From a virus, in IMG/VR virus record IMGVR_UViG_3300027847_000385, positions 1-21,251 of that record: a stretch of 21,251 nucleotides of DNA; one strand, written 5' to 3'. Position numbers and translations under genes: made by a program. How positions within the stretch are numbered: position 1 is the stretch's first letter; each line of letters starts with the position of its first letter. A model generated the notes under the pieces. The model saw nothing but the letters and a program-made list of their open reading frames with translations, was not told the DNA's origin and searched no databases. Of this stretch, positions 7,957 to 15,747 are shown in pieces.

Positions 7957-10488
7957 TTATTGGATATTAACTTCATGTTCTGTAATTAAATTCAGCAGAG
8001 TCAGTGGAAGCGGACCACTGCTGATGATTCTGAGAGATTCGTCTTCTTCTGTGCGTCCTACCAGAGACATGATCTTGGTCCCTGTAAAAAGAGGAGACAC
8101 AGACCCAACAAGATCCTGAGTTGTCCGGAAGAGAACCTCCTCCAAGTTAAGAGTTTCCAAACCAACTTGGACCGCAAGTGTTTCAGAAAACCTCAAATGT
8201 GCTTTAACCATCCGCACTCGTCCAAGAGGAAAGACAGAGTCGTCATCTGCACTTCTGACTGGAAGGGTGTGGAGCTTAGAGATGTACGGAAGACCTGTAA
8301 CAATTTTTGTTGCTGCCGTTCCTCCTGTAATTGGAGCAGAAAAGGTTATTACTCCACTAGCAACTGTCTTCTGAGAAGACACTCCTCCATTGATAAGGAC
8401 ATCTAACGTTTCTCCTTCCAGATGTGCTAATCCAGTAATGGAAGAAATCGTTGTCCCCGATTCAGTGTAGATCCCAGAGTCAACAAAATGGGCCTTCTGT
8501 TGGGAGTCTCTTGAGCCAACAAAGAAGTTCTGCATGAACTCAACATGCCTTACTGTGCTCCCATTGACCGTTCGTTTCACAACCATCCAAATCCGGTCAT
8601 CAGGAGTCCTTGGAATAATTGCAAGACTTTCTACCTTTGCATGATTCCCATGAGTTGCATCAGTATGTGATCCTCCAATAGTATGGATTGCAAATCCTGC
8701 AAACTCGTCTCTTTCGTCAAAAGACATAGAGACCAAGCGCCCATCATCTCTAATCATCCAGATTAACGAATGCGGTTGTTTCTGGTGAGACACCGTTGTA
8801 ATTGAGTTTGCCTGAAAATAATCAGAGGTTGAGGAAAGATCTGCAGCAACATAAGTTCCTCCTTGATCCCTTCCCATTGCTCTGATCTTGCGCTTTCCTA
8901 ATTGGACATAGACCAAAGCATTACCGACTCTCACAGGAGGAATATCTGCACATTCCCATGCAGATGCCTTCTGGATTGTAAAGTTTGTTGGAGTGATGGT
9001 TCTGCTAGTCTCTGATCCATAGAGATGGAATGGCCCCCCAGAAGTCCCAATCTCAAGACGGTCCTTCTCTGCAAGCCAGTAGATGCGATCAACCGTGTCA
9101 GAGTCAATTGTTAGATTAAGAGAATTATCATCTAAGATTTGTTCTGAAACTATCGACTGACCTGCACTATCCGACTCTCCTGTGTTTACTCCAATTGCAG
9201 TATCTGGTGAAAAGTTCTCAAAGCTGCCAGAGTTAGAGACCCAAAGAGTCGTAGGTCTTTCTTCTGATGCTGCAAGAATAAGTCGTTGTTGATGAATTGC
9301 ACATTTCCTTGCATATCCAAAGCGACCTCCCAATGCTCCAAACTGAAACTCTCTAGTGTTGCGTCCAAACAGAGTAACTTCAGACTGAGAAACTGCAGTG
9401 ACATGCGTCGTATCGGTCCAGCCAGTGATCTTAAACCAAACCCATTTTACTCCTTTGGTTTTCTCTGCTTCATTTCCACAATAGAGGTTCACCCGAAGCA
9501 GAGCATTTGGGAACACCGAGCCAGCATAGTCTTCAGCCTGAAAGACAGCAGAGGATGCCGTAATCGTGCAACTTGTGCCCTTCGCAATCACCTCTTTCTC
9601 TATGGTAAGATTCCCTGTCCACTCTACCTCAGTACCTGTAGTGTCTAGCTTAAAGGCTTTGGGAGTTCCCTCAAATATGGTAGCAAGGGAAAACGAGGAA
9701 GATCCAGCATTTACAACATAATAAGTGGATGTGCCGACAACAAACGGGTCTCCTGCTCCGTCGGCTTCCACCAAGTTTCCGATGTCTCCTCCAGCCTTAA
9801 AACGAACTTGCATTCCGTTCCTAAGACCATGTCCAAACAGTGCAAACTTGTTGTTTATCGTGTCTAATCCTGCTCCTCCTATCTCCTTCCATTCCGTAGC
9901 TGACCCGCCTACAACTGCAATTGAGAGCAACTTTGCATTATCCACATTCATTGAATCCCATGGCCCATCAGTAAGCTCGACATTGGATAATGCCCAGTAA
10001 GTGCCATCTGCTGCACGCGCTGAATATCCGGTTTCTCCTGATGATGGGATGGTGCGCTCCAGTTTCTTCAGAGGAACATTCTTGTGTGTGATGTAGAGAA
10101 CATCTGCAGACTGGACAACATCAATCTCATGGATCTTTGTTGCATCATATCCTGTAGAGGCAATCACAAAGGGATTTGTCGTACTACCGATGTACAACAA
10201 TCCGTCTCCAGTCAGGATCCTGATAGTGTCTGCATAGAACTCAAAGACATACGCTTGTCCTTCTCCAAAATAAAAAGGAATCAGTCTTGATCCATTTGCA
10301 GTATTACTTGCAGCAGCCGTCGCAAAATAGGTTCCGGGTCTTTTGATTGCAGGACCGTCAGGCACTGGAATAAAGTTCTCCATCTCCTTGACTGCAGCAG
10401 CATAGACCTTCGTGTCATGCCGCCCCTGTTGGAGCTTTGAGAGAGAGCCAGCAGAAAAAACAGTTTGTGAACGGAATTTATACGCCAT
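7957..10488 (-). CDS. Tail nozzle protein (tail tubular protein B, gp12-like)
   Basis: The 843-residue protein carries the N-terminal signature of podovirus nozzle proteins: FSAGSLSKLQQGRHDTKVYA, then a conserved block with MENFIPVPDGPAIKRPGTYF at about residues 36-55. In relatives this region reads roughly 'Y-x-x-G-x-x-x-x-x-N-F-x-x-x-P-x-G-x-x-x-R-P-G-T'. The rest is beta-rich with many Gly, Thr and Ser residues, as expected for the hexameric tail tube tip (T7 gp12 is about 790 residues). It starts with TAATG, sharing one base with the stop of the gp11-like gene, so translation is probably coupled; no strong independent Shine-Dalgarno is visible. It would dock onto the adaptor ring and hold the tail fibres. 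Confidence 0.85.
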   Translation of the reverse strand: MAYKFRSQTVFSAGSLSKLQQGRHDTKVYAAAVKEMENFIPVPDGPAIKRPGTYFATAAASNTANGSRLIPFYFGEGQAYVFEFYADTIRILTGDGLLYIGSTTNPFVIASTGYDATKIHEIDVVQSADVLYITHKNVPLKKLERTIPSSGETGYSARAADGTYWALSNVELTDGPWDSMNVDNAKLLSIAVVGGSATEWKEIGGAGLDTINNKFALFGHGLRNGMQVRFKAGGDIGNLVEADGAGDPFVVGTSTYYVVNAGSSSFSLATIFEGTPKAFKLDTTGTEVEWTGNLTIEKEVIAKGTSCTITASSAVFQAEDYAGSVFPNALLRVNLYCGNEAEKTKGVKWVWFKITGWTDTTHVTAVSQSEVTLFGRNTREFQFGALGGRFGYARKCAIHQQRLILAASEERPTTLWVSNSGSFENFSPDTAIGVNTGESDSAGQSIVSEQILDDNSLNLTIDSDTVDRIYWLAEKDRLEIGTSGGPFHLYGSETSRTITPTNFTIQKASAWECADIPPVRVGNALVYVQLGKRKIRAMGRDQGGTYVAADLSSTSDYFQANSITTVSHQKQPHSLIWMIRDDGRLVSMSFDERDEFAGFAIHTIGGSHTDATHGNHAKVESLAIIPRTPDDRIWMVVKRTVNGSTVRHVEFMQNFFVGSRDSQQKAHFVDSGIYTESGTTISSITGLAHLEGETLDVLINGGVSSQKTVASGVITFSAPITGGTAATKIVTGLPYISKLHTLPVRSADDDSVFPLGRVRMVKAHLRFSETLAVQVGLETLNLEEVLFRTTQDLVGSVSPLFTGTKIMSLVGRTEEDESLRIISSGPLPLTLLNLITEHEVNIQ

Positions 10489-11156
10489 TAGGGAACATTC
10501 CAGTTAGGAACAGGATTCAATCCAGATGCGTCTGTAGATGGTATGTCAAAGACTACCGCTGACACATTCTGGTCAGAACGGGCATTCAGCCATGAATAGT
10601 TGTCAACCACCTCTGGAGTTCCTTGCATGGAATCTACAGATCTTGCTGCTGCAAGTTCTATCAGATACCTCTGTGTTAGTGTCTGCTTTAGAGTAACATT
10701 AGAGGTTAGGGGTTCTGCTAGTTCAGAGGCTAGGCGTATTCCTACCAGATTTGCGACATCATACGAGAGAGTTTGATGGTTTTGAGGAAGATGGATATAA
10801 CGGATTTTTGCAGTAGATGAGCTTGTCACAAGCACTAGCTCTGTATCCATCTCAATCCGATAAGGCTGTGTGTGATCCTGCATTTGGAGGATCCTGAGAA
10901 AATCAGCAGGAAGCTGAAACATATAGTCAAAACCCCAAACTGGCTTATTGTCGCCTGCATCTGTGGTCAACTTTGTCAGAGTTGCTCTTTTGACTGCACA
11001 TGTCCAAGGATGAGACTTGAGGACAAGAACAAGGACATCCTCAAAGCGCATTTTGCACAACCGTGCTCTCTGATTATCCTCTTCTACAGAGTCAATCTTG
11101 AGCTCACCTAGATGAGTTAGTGCGATATTACAGATGCTAGTCTTGGATATTGCCAT
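10488..11156 (-). CDS. Tail adaptor protein (tail tubular protein A, gp11-like)
   Basis: The 222-residue protein starts MAISKTSICNIALTHLGE, a family hallmark of gp11-like adaptors ('C-N-x-A-L-x-x-L-G'). It continues with ARLCKMRFEDVLVLVLKSHPW near residues 31-51, where an arginine/phenylalanine-rich helix and a 'HPW' turn are typical. FDYMFQLPADFLRIL at about 75-89 is the usual 'Y-x-L-P-x-D-x-x-R' motif. A C-terminal helical segment (LASELAEPLTSN and LKQTLTQRYL) completes the fold. T7 gp11 forms the 12-membered ring joining portal and nozzle. A strong GGAGGAG five bases upstream serves the ATG at 11156. The gene overlaps a small upstream ORF by 20 bases and the nozzle gene by one base. Confidence 0.88.
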   Translation of the reverse strand: MAISKTSICNIALTHLGELKIDSVEEDNQRARLCKMRFEDVLVLVLKSHPWTCAVKRATLTKLTTDAGDNKPVWGFDYMFQLPADFLRILQMQDHTQPYRIEMDTELVLVTSSSTAKIRYIHLPQNHQTLSYDVANLVGIRLASELAEPLTSNVTLKQTLTQRYLIELAAARSVDSMQGTPEVVDNYSWLNARSDQNVSAVVFDIPSTDASGLNPVPNWNVP

Positions 11157-11292
11157 TGGAACTCCTCCGTCCGGGTTTTCTTCTCTTCAGGATTTTCCAT
11201 CCCTCAGTTATGAGTCTGTCTTGCTCCAAGGAGGCGATCTTTACTTCCTTGCGGTCCTGTCCATTGGACATTACAATCGTGTCACTTGACAT
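11137..11292 (-). CDS. Small basic protein of 51 residues, function unknown
   Basis: An open frame of 51 codons fills most of the gap between the decoration protein and the tail adaptor. It starts MSSDTIVMSNGQDRKEVKIA, continues with SLEQDRLITEGWKILKRRKP and ends GRRSSNGNIQD. The C-terminal half is strongly basic. The ATG at 11290-11292 has GAGAGGA two bases upstream, a rather short spacing; an in-frame ATG at 11307 has no ribosome binding site. The stop lies 20 bases inside the adaptor gene, and the adaptor's own ribosome binding site lies within this ORF, so coupled translation is plausible. I do not recognise the family. Similar short 'ITEGWKIL-K' proteins occur beside tail genes in other phages, which is a faint memory and not evidence. 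Confidence 0.55.
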   Translation of the reverse strand: MSSDTIVMSNGQDRKEVKIASLEQDRLITEGWKILKRRKPGRRSSNGNIQD

Positions 11293-11314
11293 ATTCCTCT
11301 CAAGCATTTGGAGA

Positions 11315-11336
11315 TGCCGGGGCCGAAACCCCGGCA
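11315..11336 (-). other. Perfect GC-rich hairpin after the decoration protein gene
   Basis: TGCCGGGG and CCCCGGCA form a perfect 8-base-pair stem with a six-base loop (TTTCGG). It begins six bases after the TGA of the decoration protein gene. No T-run follows on either strand, so it is not a classical intrinsic terminator. It may protect the 3' end of the highly expressed head transcripts, act as a processing site, or weakly attenuate transcription into the tail genes. Confidence 0.6.
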
Positions 11337-11342
11337 GTTAAA

Positions 11343-11837
11343 TCAGTCAATGGTGTAGAGCACCTTGACTTTTACAACACAATCATCCGCAACTGTCCCA
11401 GCCTTAAAGAAGAATTGGACAACGCCCTCTCCCTCAATCGTTATTGGAACTTGGGCAATTGTGGCACTAATCCCAGATGCTGCTGCGCCCAATCCGAGGC
11501 CGCCTAGCATTCCTTTGTTAGTAACCGCATTAACCGTTGTTGCGGCAATAAACAGGTCAGGATCATCTGTAATAGCGGCATCATCATAAAGAAAGCCAAT
11601 ATCCACAGTTGCTCCACTTCCTGCAAATGCAATACTAGTGGTAAATTGGACATCCCAAACACGGGCATCTTTTGGAAGCCGCCCGATATTAAGATATTTA
11701 CCTGCACTAGTAGCTGTCGTATAGGAATCATACAACACCCGCATTTGCCCTCCAACCTCTGAAACTGGAACCAATTTCCAGTTGCCATCGGAAGGAGCGT
11801 GAGTCTGAGCGTAATTAACGCCATTCACAGTAGCCAT
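11343..11837 (-). CDS. Probable capsid cement/decoration protein
   Basis: The 164-residue protein is rich in beta-prone residues, Gly, Ala, Thr and Val, with no cysteine. It includes GGQMRVLYDSYTTATSAGKY (29-48), then LNIGRLPKDARVWDVQFTTS (49-68) and a TVDIGFLYDDAAITDD stretch. The 'I-G-R-L-P-K-x-A-R' pattern recurs in small proteins encoded directly after capsid genes in several podovirus and myovirus groups. Position immediately after the capsid gene (24-base gap) and the beta-rich composition fit a jelly-roll cement protein such as that of Bordetella phage BPP-1. AAAGGA lies nine bases before the ATG. It is followed at once by a perfect hairpin. A head-completion role is possible instead. 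Confidence 0.6.
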   Translation of the reverse strand: MATVNGVNYAQTHAPSDGNWKLVPVSEVGGQMRVLYDSYTTATSAGKYLNIGRLPKDARVWDVQFTTSIAFAGSGATVDIGFLYDDAAITDDPDLFIAATTVNAVTNKGMLGGLGLGAAASGISATIAQVPITIEGEGVVQFFFKAGTVADDCVVKVKVLYTID

Positions 11838-11861
11838 AATAGCTTTTCCTTTCGTTGGAGG

Positions 11862-12854
11862 TTATTGTATGCAGTTGATTTGGATCATGAGCTTCTCATC
11901 CAAACGAGTTGCACCCATATCCATCTTGTAATAGATGTATGGGATAAACCGTTTGTTTGGAAGTTCGTCAATCCGAGCAACCACATCAGCCCAGATGCAC
12001 AAACCTAGTGCATTGGGATGGAACGCCAGCACCTTCTCAGCCGTGACTGAGCCAGAAGTGGGAGAAGCATCTGCCTCAGTTGGCAAAGACTCATAGCGGA
12101 TAAAACGGAATCCTGCAAAATAATCGACTTTGCCGTCAACTAATGCGCGGATACTGTTGTAATCCACTGATTGAACCTTGGTTTCCTGAAGCAACGACTC
12201 AATCTGCCTAGCAGAACAGACGATGATGAACAGGGGAACCCCATTCTGGTCGTACTGATCTACTTCTTGCTCAGAAAGCAGTCTACGCGCACGAAGCAAC
12301 TTGTCCACTGTCAAAGCTGAACCTGCCGCTACATCTGCGGTATAGCCAAAGTCTGCAGGGATCTTCTGACTGGATGCGTTAAACCCCGTTTCCGAGAGAG
12401 CACCGCCAACCATTCCAGTCCAAGTGTGAGCTGCAGCTGCCGTCATGTCGCTATCAGCAGACCCGTAATGGGTACCGTAAGCAGCATCAACAATGATTGA
12501 ATCCATCTTCCGATTCATTGACATTGCTGCTGCACGCGCATAAGGCTGGATCACATCGTAGTTCATCCTACGCTGGTCCCATTCCTCCACTGCCGTACCA
12601 AACTGGTAAGGCTGTGAACTAACCTTTCTGCGGGAGTGCTTGATAGGCATGATCGGAGAATCTGCAAAGCGAGAGGTGATTGCCTCTGCCTCAACAGTCC
12701 CGACTTTATCCATAAACTCTACTAAACCAGAACAGTCAGGTTTTACCTGAACTACTGGCCGCAGACGCGAGTTCGTCTGCTGGATCTCCATTGCTACATC
12801 CTGCGCATAACGCTGGACGTAGGAAGTCTCGATCCCACTAAAATTAACTGCCAT
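11862..12854 (-). CDS. Major capsid protein
   Basis: The 330-residue protein matches the pattern of the podovirus capsid family to which BPP-1 coat protein belongs. An N-terminal helix with VQRYAQDVAMEIQQTNSRLR (13-32) is followed by VEFMDKVGTVEAEAITSRFA (45-64), where 'D-x-x-G-x-x-x-A-x-x-x-x-x-R' is typical. SPIMPIKHSRRKV and VEEWDQRRMNYDVIQPYARA (the E-loop and spine-helix region) come next, then AMSMNRKMDSIIVDAAYGTH. The remainder has alternating beta strands and ends KLMIQINCIQ. It would assemble the icosahedral shell. GGAG six bases upstream serves the ATG. It is preceded by a 150-base leader with several stem-loops, the longest non-coding gap in the window, consistent with special control of this most abundant product. 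Confidence 0.85.
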   Translation of the reverse strand: MAVNFSGIETSYVQRYAQDVAMEIQQTNSRLRPVVQVKPDCSGLVEFMDKVGTVEAEAITSRFADSPIMPIKHSRRKVSSQPYQFGTAVEEWDQRRMNYDVIQPYARAAAMSMNRKMDSIIVDAAYGTHYGSADSDMTAAAAHTWTGMVGGALSETGFNASSQKIPADFGYTADVAAGSALTVDKLLRARRLLSEQEVDQYDQNGVPLFIIVCSARQIESLLQETKVQSVDYNSIRALVDGKVDYFAGFRFIRYESLPTEADASPTSGSVTAEKVLAFHPNALGLCIWADVVARIDELPNKRFIPYIYYKMDMGATRLDEKLMIQINCIQ

Positions 12855-12865
12855 GGGTTACTCCA

Positions 12866-12892
12866 TGAAGTGATTAAAAAAATCAGGCTTCA
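12866..12892 (-). other. Stem-loop next to the capsid ribosome binding site
   Basis: TGAAG pairs with CTTCA and TGATT with AATCA, giving a 10-base-pair stem with a two-base CC bulge and a loop of five T. It ends on the base before the TGGAG that contains the ribosome binding site, so its opening or closing could influence capsid translation. Confidence 0.55.
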
Positions 12893-12920
12893 GGAATTAC
12901 CCACAACTAGAGTGGATTCC
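12893..12920 (-). other. Stem-loop abutting the previous one
   Basis: GGAAT pairs with ATTCC and CCAC with GTGG, giving nine base pairs with a three-base bulge (GTA) and a seven-base loop. It touches the neighbouring hairpin without a gap, so the two could stack end to end. Confidence 0.5.
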
Positions 12921-12932
12921 TATTCAGGGGGA

Positions 12933-12959
12933 AATCCGGGTCTCTCGATTATCCGGATT
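12933..12959 (-). other. Inverted repeat AATCCGG / CCGGATT in the capsid leader
   Basis: Perfect 7-base arms at 12933-12939 and 12953-12959 are separated by 13 bases. The arm at 12951-12958 is itself the palindrome ATCCGGAT, so it could also be a protein-binding site in DNA. Hairpin or operator cannot be decided from sequence alone. Confidence 0.45.
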
Positions 12960-12977
12960 CAATGCTGATACTTACCT

Positions 12978-12996
12978 GCTCCCCACTATGGGGTGC
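12978..12996 (-). other. Stem-loop CCCCA / TGGGG after the scaffold gene
   Basis: A five-base-pair GC-rich stem with a three-base loop is extended by two further pairs beyond one mismatch. It lies 8 bases after the scaffold stop. No T-run follows, so it is not a standard terminator; it may protect the upstream mRNA end. Confidence 0.45.
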
Positions 12997-13004
12997 CTAC
13001 TCTC

Positions 13005-13823
13005 TTATTGATTGGGGTAGGCAATCTTAAAGAGTCGATCCATTCGTTTGGTCGCCTCTTTATGACTAGGGTTTTGATTATCCCTATACTGATCTAAAAA
13101 GTCCTTTTGATTATAAAGCTCGTTGATCTTCTCTTGTGCTGATGATGGCGTGAGATCTCCAACTCCTGCAGATTGCCCCATTACCAAATTGGCTTCGCCC
13201 ATCATCTTGCCCATCTTGTGAAATATCTTTACTACTTCCGGATGGTCAGAAAGACCAGAATCCTCTAACAATGCTACCGATTCTTTGGTTGCAAGCTGAG
13301 AGAATGCACGCCTCGCAAGATCCATGTTCTCGTCAAACGCATCTCCGGGCCATTCTCTTTGCAGAGACTCCATGCCCTGATCGTACACGATCTGACGCTC
13401 CTGCATCTGTTGTTCCTTGCCCTGAACAACAATATCATTAAGCTCTCCCAAGATGTTCTGTGCTTGATCCTGAGTGAATCCTTGTTTGTGTGACCATCCT
13501 TTAAAATAATCTAGTCCTTCATCTTCATCATTATTGAACTCATCAAAAGTGTAATCCTCTGGTGCTTCAGGACGACCAAGTGCTCGATGAATCTGATCCC
13601 AAGATTCTCCTTCTTGTGGAATCTTGAGAAAACTCTCTGGAGGGGCTCCCATCTTTCTGACGGCATGGACATAGCTGTTTGCGAGCTTATCCACAGAATC
13701 AAAATTCTTCAGAGATGGTTCATGTGCTAATTCCCCTGGAAGCGTTGTCGCATCAAAGGGAGTCGGCATGAATTGGTCTTCCGAGGATTCATCCCCGGAT
13801 TCAGTAACTTGTGCTTCCGTCAT
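13005..13823 (-). CDS. Capsid scaffolding protein
   Basis: This 272-residue acidic protein has a low-complexity N-terminus (residues 1-30). A conserved opening follows: EPSLKNFDSVDKLANSYVHA (35-54) corresponds to the 'L-K-x-F-x-x-V-x-x-L-A-x-S-Y' motif of phage scaffold proteins. LGRPEAPEDYTFDEF (82-96) is the equally typical 'L-G-x-P-x-x-P-x-x-Y'. Charged helices rich in Gln and Glu follow, then a basic C-terminal end (KEATKRMDRLFKIAYPNQ) of the kind that contacts the coat protein. It sits directly before the capsid gene, the usual place. Its first 23 bases overlap the Bbp19-like gene in another frame. The protein would guide procapsid assembly and then leave or be degraded; no protease gene is seen nearby. 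Confidence 0.85.
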   Translation of the reverse strand: MTEAQVTESGDESSEDQFMPTPFDATTLPGELAHEPSLKNFDSVDKLANSYVHAVRKMGAPPESFLKIPQEGESWDQIHRALGRPEAPEDYTFDEFNNDEDEGLDYFKGWSHKQGFTQDQAQNILGELNDIVVQGKEQQMQERQIVYDQGMESLQREWPGDAFDENMDLARRAFSQLATKESVALLEDSGLSDHPEVVKIFHKMGKMMGEANLVMGQSAGVGDLTPSSAQEKINELYNQKDFLDQYRDNQNPSHKEATKRMDRLFKIAYPNQ

Positions 13824-14073
13824 TAGATTCCATTTGTTCCAGCTTGGCGAGGACTTCCTCTGGAGATGTCCTTGCTCTCTTAAATAAGTCCAGGACTACG
13901 TTGCGCGCTCCTTCATTGAAGGCACTGACCCGCTCAGAATGTGGGTCAAACGTAGGACTAAACGCATTGTACCGAGAAGCAAGATCCGCAAGGATTTCCT
14001 TGCCTTCCGGTGTGTTAAAGAGGCTATGATAGACCTCCAACAAACGAGCCTGCTTACGACTCATAAGATTCAT
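13801..14073 (-). CDS. Bbp19-like small phage protein
   Basis: The 90-residue protein has YHSLFNTPEGKEILADLASR (15-34), then YNAFSPTFDPHSERVSAFNE (35-54) and GARNVVLDLF. This matches the pattern of the Bbp19-like family ('F-x-T-P-E-G-x-x-x-L...F-x-x-S-F-x-x-x-x...F-x-x-G-x-R-x-V-x-L-x-L'), usually found between portal and scaffold genes in phages such as BPP-1. Its biochemical role is not known to me. The start overlaps the portal stop as ATGA; a second in-frame ATG three codons later (14064) is an alternative. Its end overlaps the scaffold gene by 23 bases. The tight overlaps with both neighbours suggest coupled expression with head assembly proteins. Confidence 0.8.
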   Translation of the reverse strand: MNLMSRKQARLLEVYHSLFNTPEGKEILADLASRYNAFSPTFDPHSERVSAFNEGARNVVLDLFKRARTSPEEVLAKLEQMESNDGSTSY

Positions 14074-15746
14074 GCGGCTTCAGCCCTTGCTACATTGAGT
14101 TGTGCCGAAGACCGTTTCTCTTCTGTATCTGCCATCTGCGATTCAGCCTGCATCTGCTGCTGTGCTTGCTGTGCTTGCTGTTCTTGTTCCTGTATTTTTG
14201 CCATCTCTTCATCAGAAAATACAGAAGATGGAGGGACATTGAGTATTTCTGCACTCAGTTCCGAAATGCGAGAGACATTGAGCCTTTTGATCGTTGTAGG
14301 ATCAATCTGTGCCAGTGGCATGTGAAACTGGATCAACTGTCCAATTGCATTAAGCTCCAAAGTCCTCTGTGCTACTGAGACAGGATTAACATAAGACACC
14401 TGAACATCCATGTCTTCCATGACAGGAGGAGGAGGTGGCAACATCCCTGCCCGTGCCATGACTCGGAAGGTGCGTTCAATCAGTGGACTAAGAAATTCTG
14501 CTTCTTGACGCGCCACAATTGGGCCAATGATCGCAAGACGATCTCTCTGACGGGTTGCAATCTCTGTTGCAGTGAACCGAAGAACATCTCCATCAGGAGC
14601 AACTGGTCCCGGAAGCTCAATCAGATCCAGATAGAATGATTTATTGATTGCATCTCTTACCTGAGACATCTTTCCTTCTGCATAGCGAGGATCTCCCATC
14701 GGTAGCTGACCGATGATCTCCTTCTGGCTATATCCCACTCTGTGGATATTGATTGCACCGGGATATGTCTTTATTTGACCAAGGAATCCGTCATCAGGAA
14801 GAGTCAATGGAGGATCAACCTGTTTCTGAAGTGCTTTCAGATAGGTTTTTTCCATCTCATTGGACATGAGAACATCAGGAAGAGCATCTCCTCCCGGTCC
14901 ACGACCATAGATCTCATCCTCGTTTTTCGCCCATCTTGAGACGACATACGGAAACTCGTCATGTCCACCAATTCCTAAGATCTCATTCTTTTCTTTGAGA
15001 ATATGAATAGAAATAAAGGGTTTTGGAATCAACTGAAGCGGACCTCCTAACTTCAGTGCATGCCAAGGTTTTATCACATGGACGCAATCAAACTTCTCAA
15101 AGGGTTTTCCATTCTCCAGCTTCTTTAAAACTGATTCTGGGATCCTCTGTGTATCAAAATTCTCAACCAATGCCTTTGCAGTATAGGTGTATTCTCGATA
15201 TGCAGAGTCTATCCGTCCTCGCTTGTTGACTGAATAGCATGTCTTTGCAAGTGGAAAACTTCTGAAGTAGGGACCGATCCCCGGAGCATCCTCGATGTAC
15301 ATACTCCCTGTCCCAAAGGCGCCAAGATCAGTAAAATACTCATAGGCCGCAGGATGAAAATTAGACTTTGGAGACGAAAAGTGAACTTGTAATGCTCTTG
15401 TGACTTCCTCCAACCACAACTGAACCTGACGATCCTGCTCCAGTTGTTTGATAGATGGTTTCAGAATGAACCAAGGTGCTGCGGCAGGAGTCAAAAGGTT
15501 ATGGAGCCCTGCACTGAAGCGTGTAAGTGCTCTTACTGCAGTTGAGTCAAAGATTTTTGCACGCCTTGCAAGTCCAGACGAATACTTAGTCTCAAAATCT
15601 GCACGACGAGGACACATCAGATCAGCAATCTGCTGCCACTGACGCTCCCATGATGCTCTGTCGGTCTTCAGGGCATCAAGATCCTGAAGCACCTCAGATG
15701 CGGGGTTGCTGTCGTCTCCTGCATTGACAGGGGTAGAGAAAGCCAT
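14070..15746 (-). CDS. Portal protein (head-to-tail connector, T7 gp8-like)
   Basis: The 558-residue protein has the classic N-terminal signature of podovirus portals: a helix with ALKTDRASWERQWQQIADLM (25-44), then CPRRADFETKYSSG (45-58) and IFDSTAVRALTRFSAGLHNL (65-84) followed by LTPAAAPWF. The middle carries the clip and wing regions, with LPMGDPRYAEGKMSQVRDAI as the usual segment before the crown. The last 46 residues (from about 513) are Gln/Glu-rich and probably a coiled or disordered barrel extension. T7 gp8 has a similar length (536). It forms the dodecameric channel through which terminase packs DNA and onto which the gp11-like adaptor assembles. The ATG lies one base after the stop of the 93-residue gene. 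Confidence 0.9.
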   Translation of the reverse strand: MAFSTPVNAGDDSNPASEVLQDLDALKTDRASWERQWQQIADLMCPRRADFETKYSSGLARRAKIFDSTAVRALTRFSAGLHNLLTPAAAPWFILKPSIKQLEQDRQVQLWLEEVTRALQVHFSSPKSNFHPAAYEYFTDLGAFGTGSMYIEDAPGIGPYFRSFPLAKTCYSVNKRGRIDSAYREYTYTAKALVENFDTQRIPESVLKKLENGKPFEKFDCVHVIKPWHALKLGGPLQLIPKPFISIHILKEKNEILGIGGHDEFPYVVSRWAKNEDEIYGRGPGGDALPDVLMSNEMEKTYLKALQKQVDPPLTLPDDGFLGQIKTYPGAINIHRVGYSQKEIIGQLPMGDPRYAEGKMSQVRDAINKSFYLDLIELPGPVAPDGDVLRFTATEIATRQRDRLAIIGPIVARQEAEFLSPLIERTFRVMARAGMLPPPPPVMEDMDVQVSYVNPVSVAQRTLELNAIGQLIQFHMPLAQIDPTTIKRLNVSRISELSAEILNVPPSSVFSDEEMAKIQEQEQQAQQAQQQMQAESQMADTEEKRSSAQLNVARAEAA

Positions 15747-15747
15747 C

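Larger units (their letters stand above)
12855..13004 (-). promoter_or_regulatory. Structured non-coding leader of the capsid gene
   Basis: This 150-base gap between scaffold and capsid genes is the longest in an otherwise tightly packed operon, and it has no usable ORF. On the transcribed strand it can fold into four consecutive stem-loops, listed separately. Two of them abut with no spare base and end directly before the GGAG ribosome binding site. I found no convincing -35/-10 pair; GATAAT at 12948-12953 has no good -35 partner. It may carry a promoter for a phage-specific polymerase, an RNA processing site, or an element that stabilises the capsid mRNA or controls its translation. Confidence 0.55.

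Noticed and set aside
11315-11336. Hairpin considered as an intrinsic terminator
   Set aside because: The stem is good, but no T-run follows on the minus or plus strand, and the operon continues beyond it.
12948-12953. GATAAT as a -10 promoter element for the capsid gene
   Set aside because: No sequence near TTGACA lies 16-18 bases upstream, and the bases belong to an inverted repeat.
13939-14325. Cysteine-rich plus-strand frame of 128 codons
   Set aside because: The cysteine-rich stretch is the reverse complement of the Gln/Ala-rich C-terminus of the portal gene and so is an artefact of its codons.
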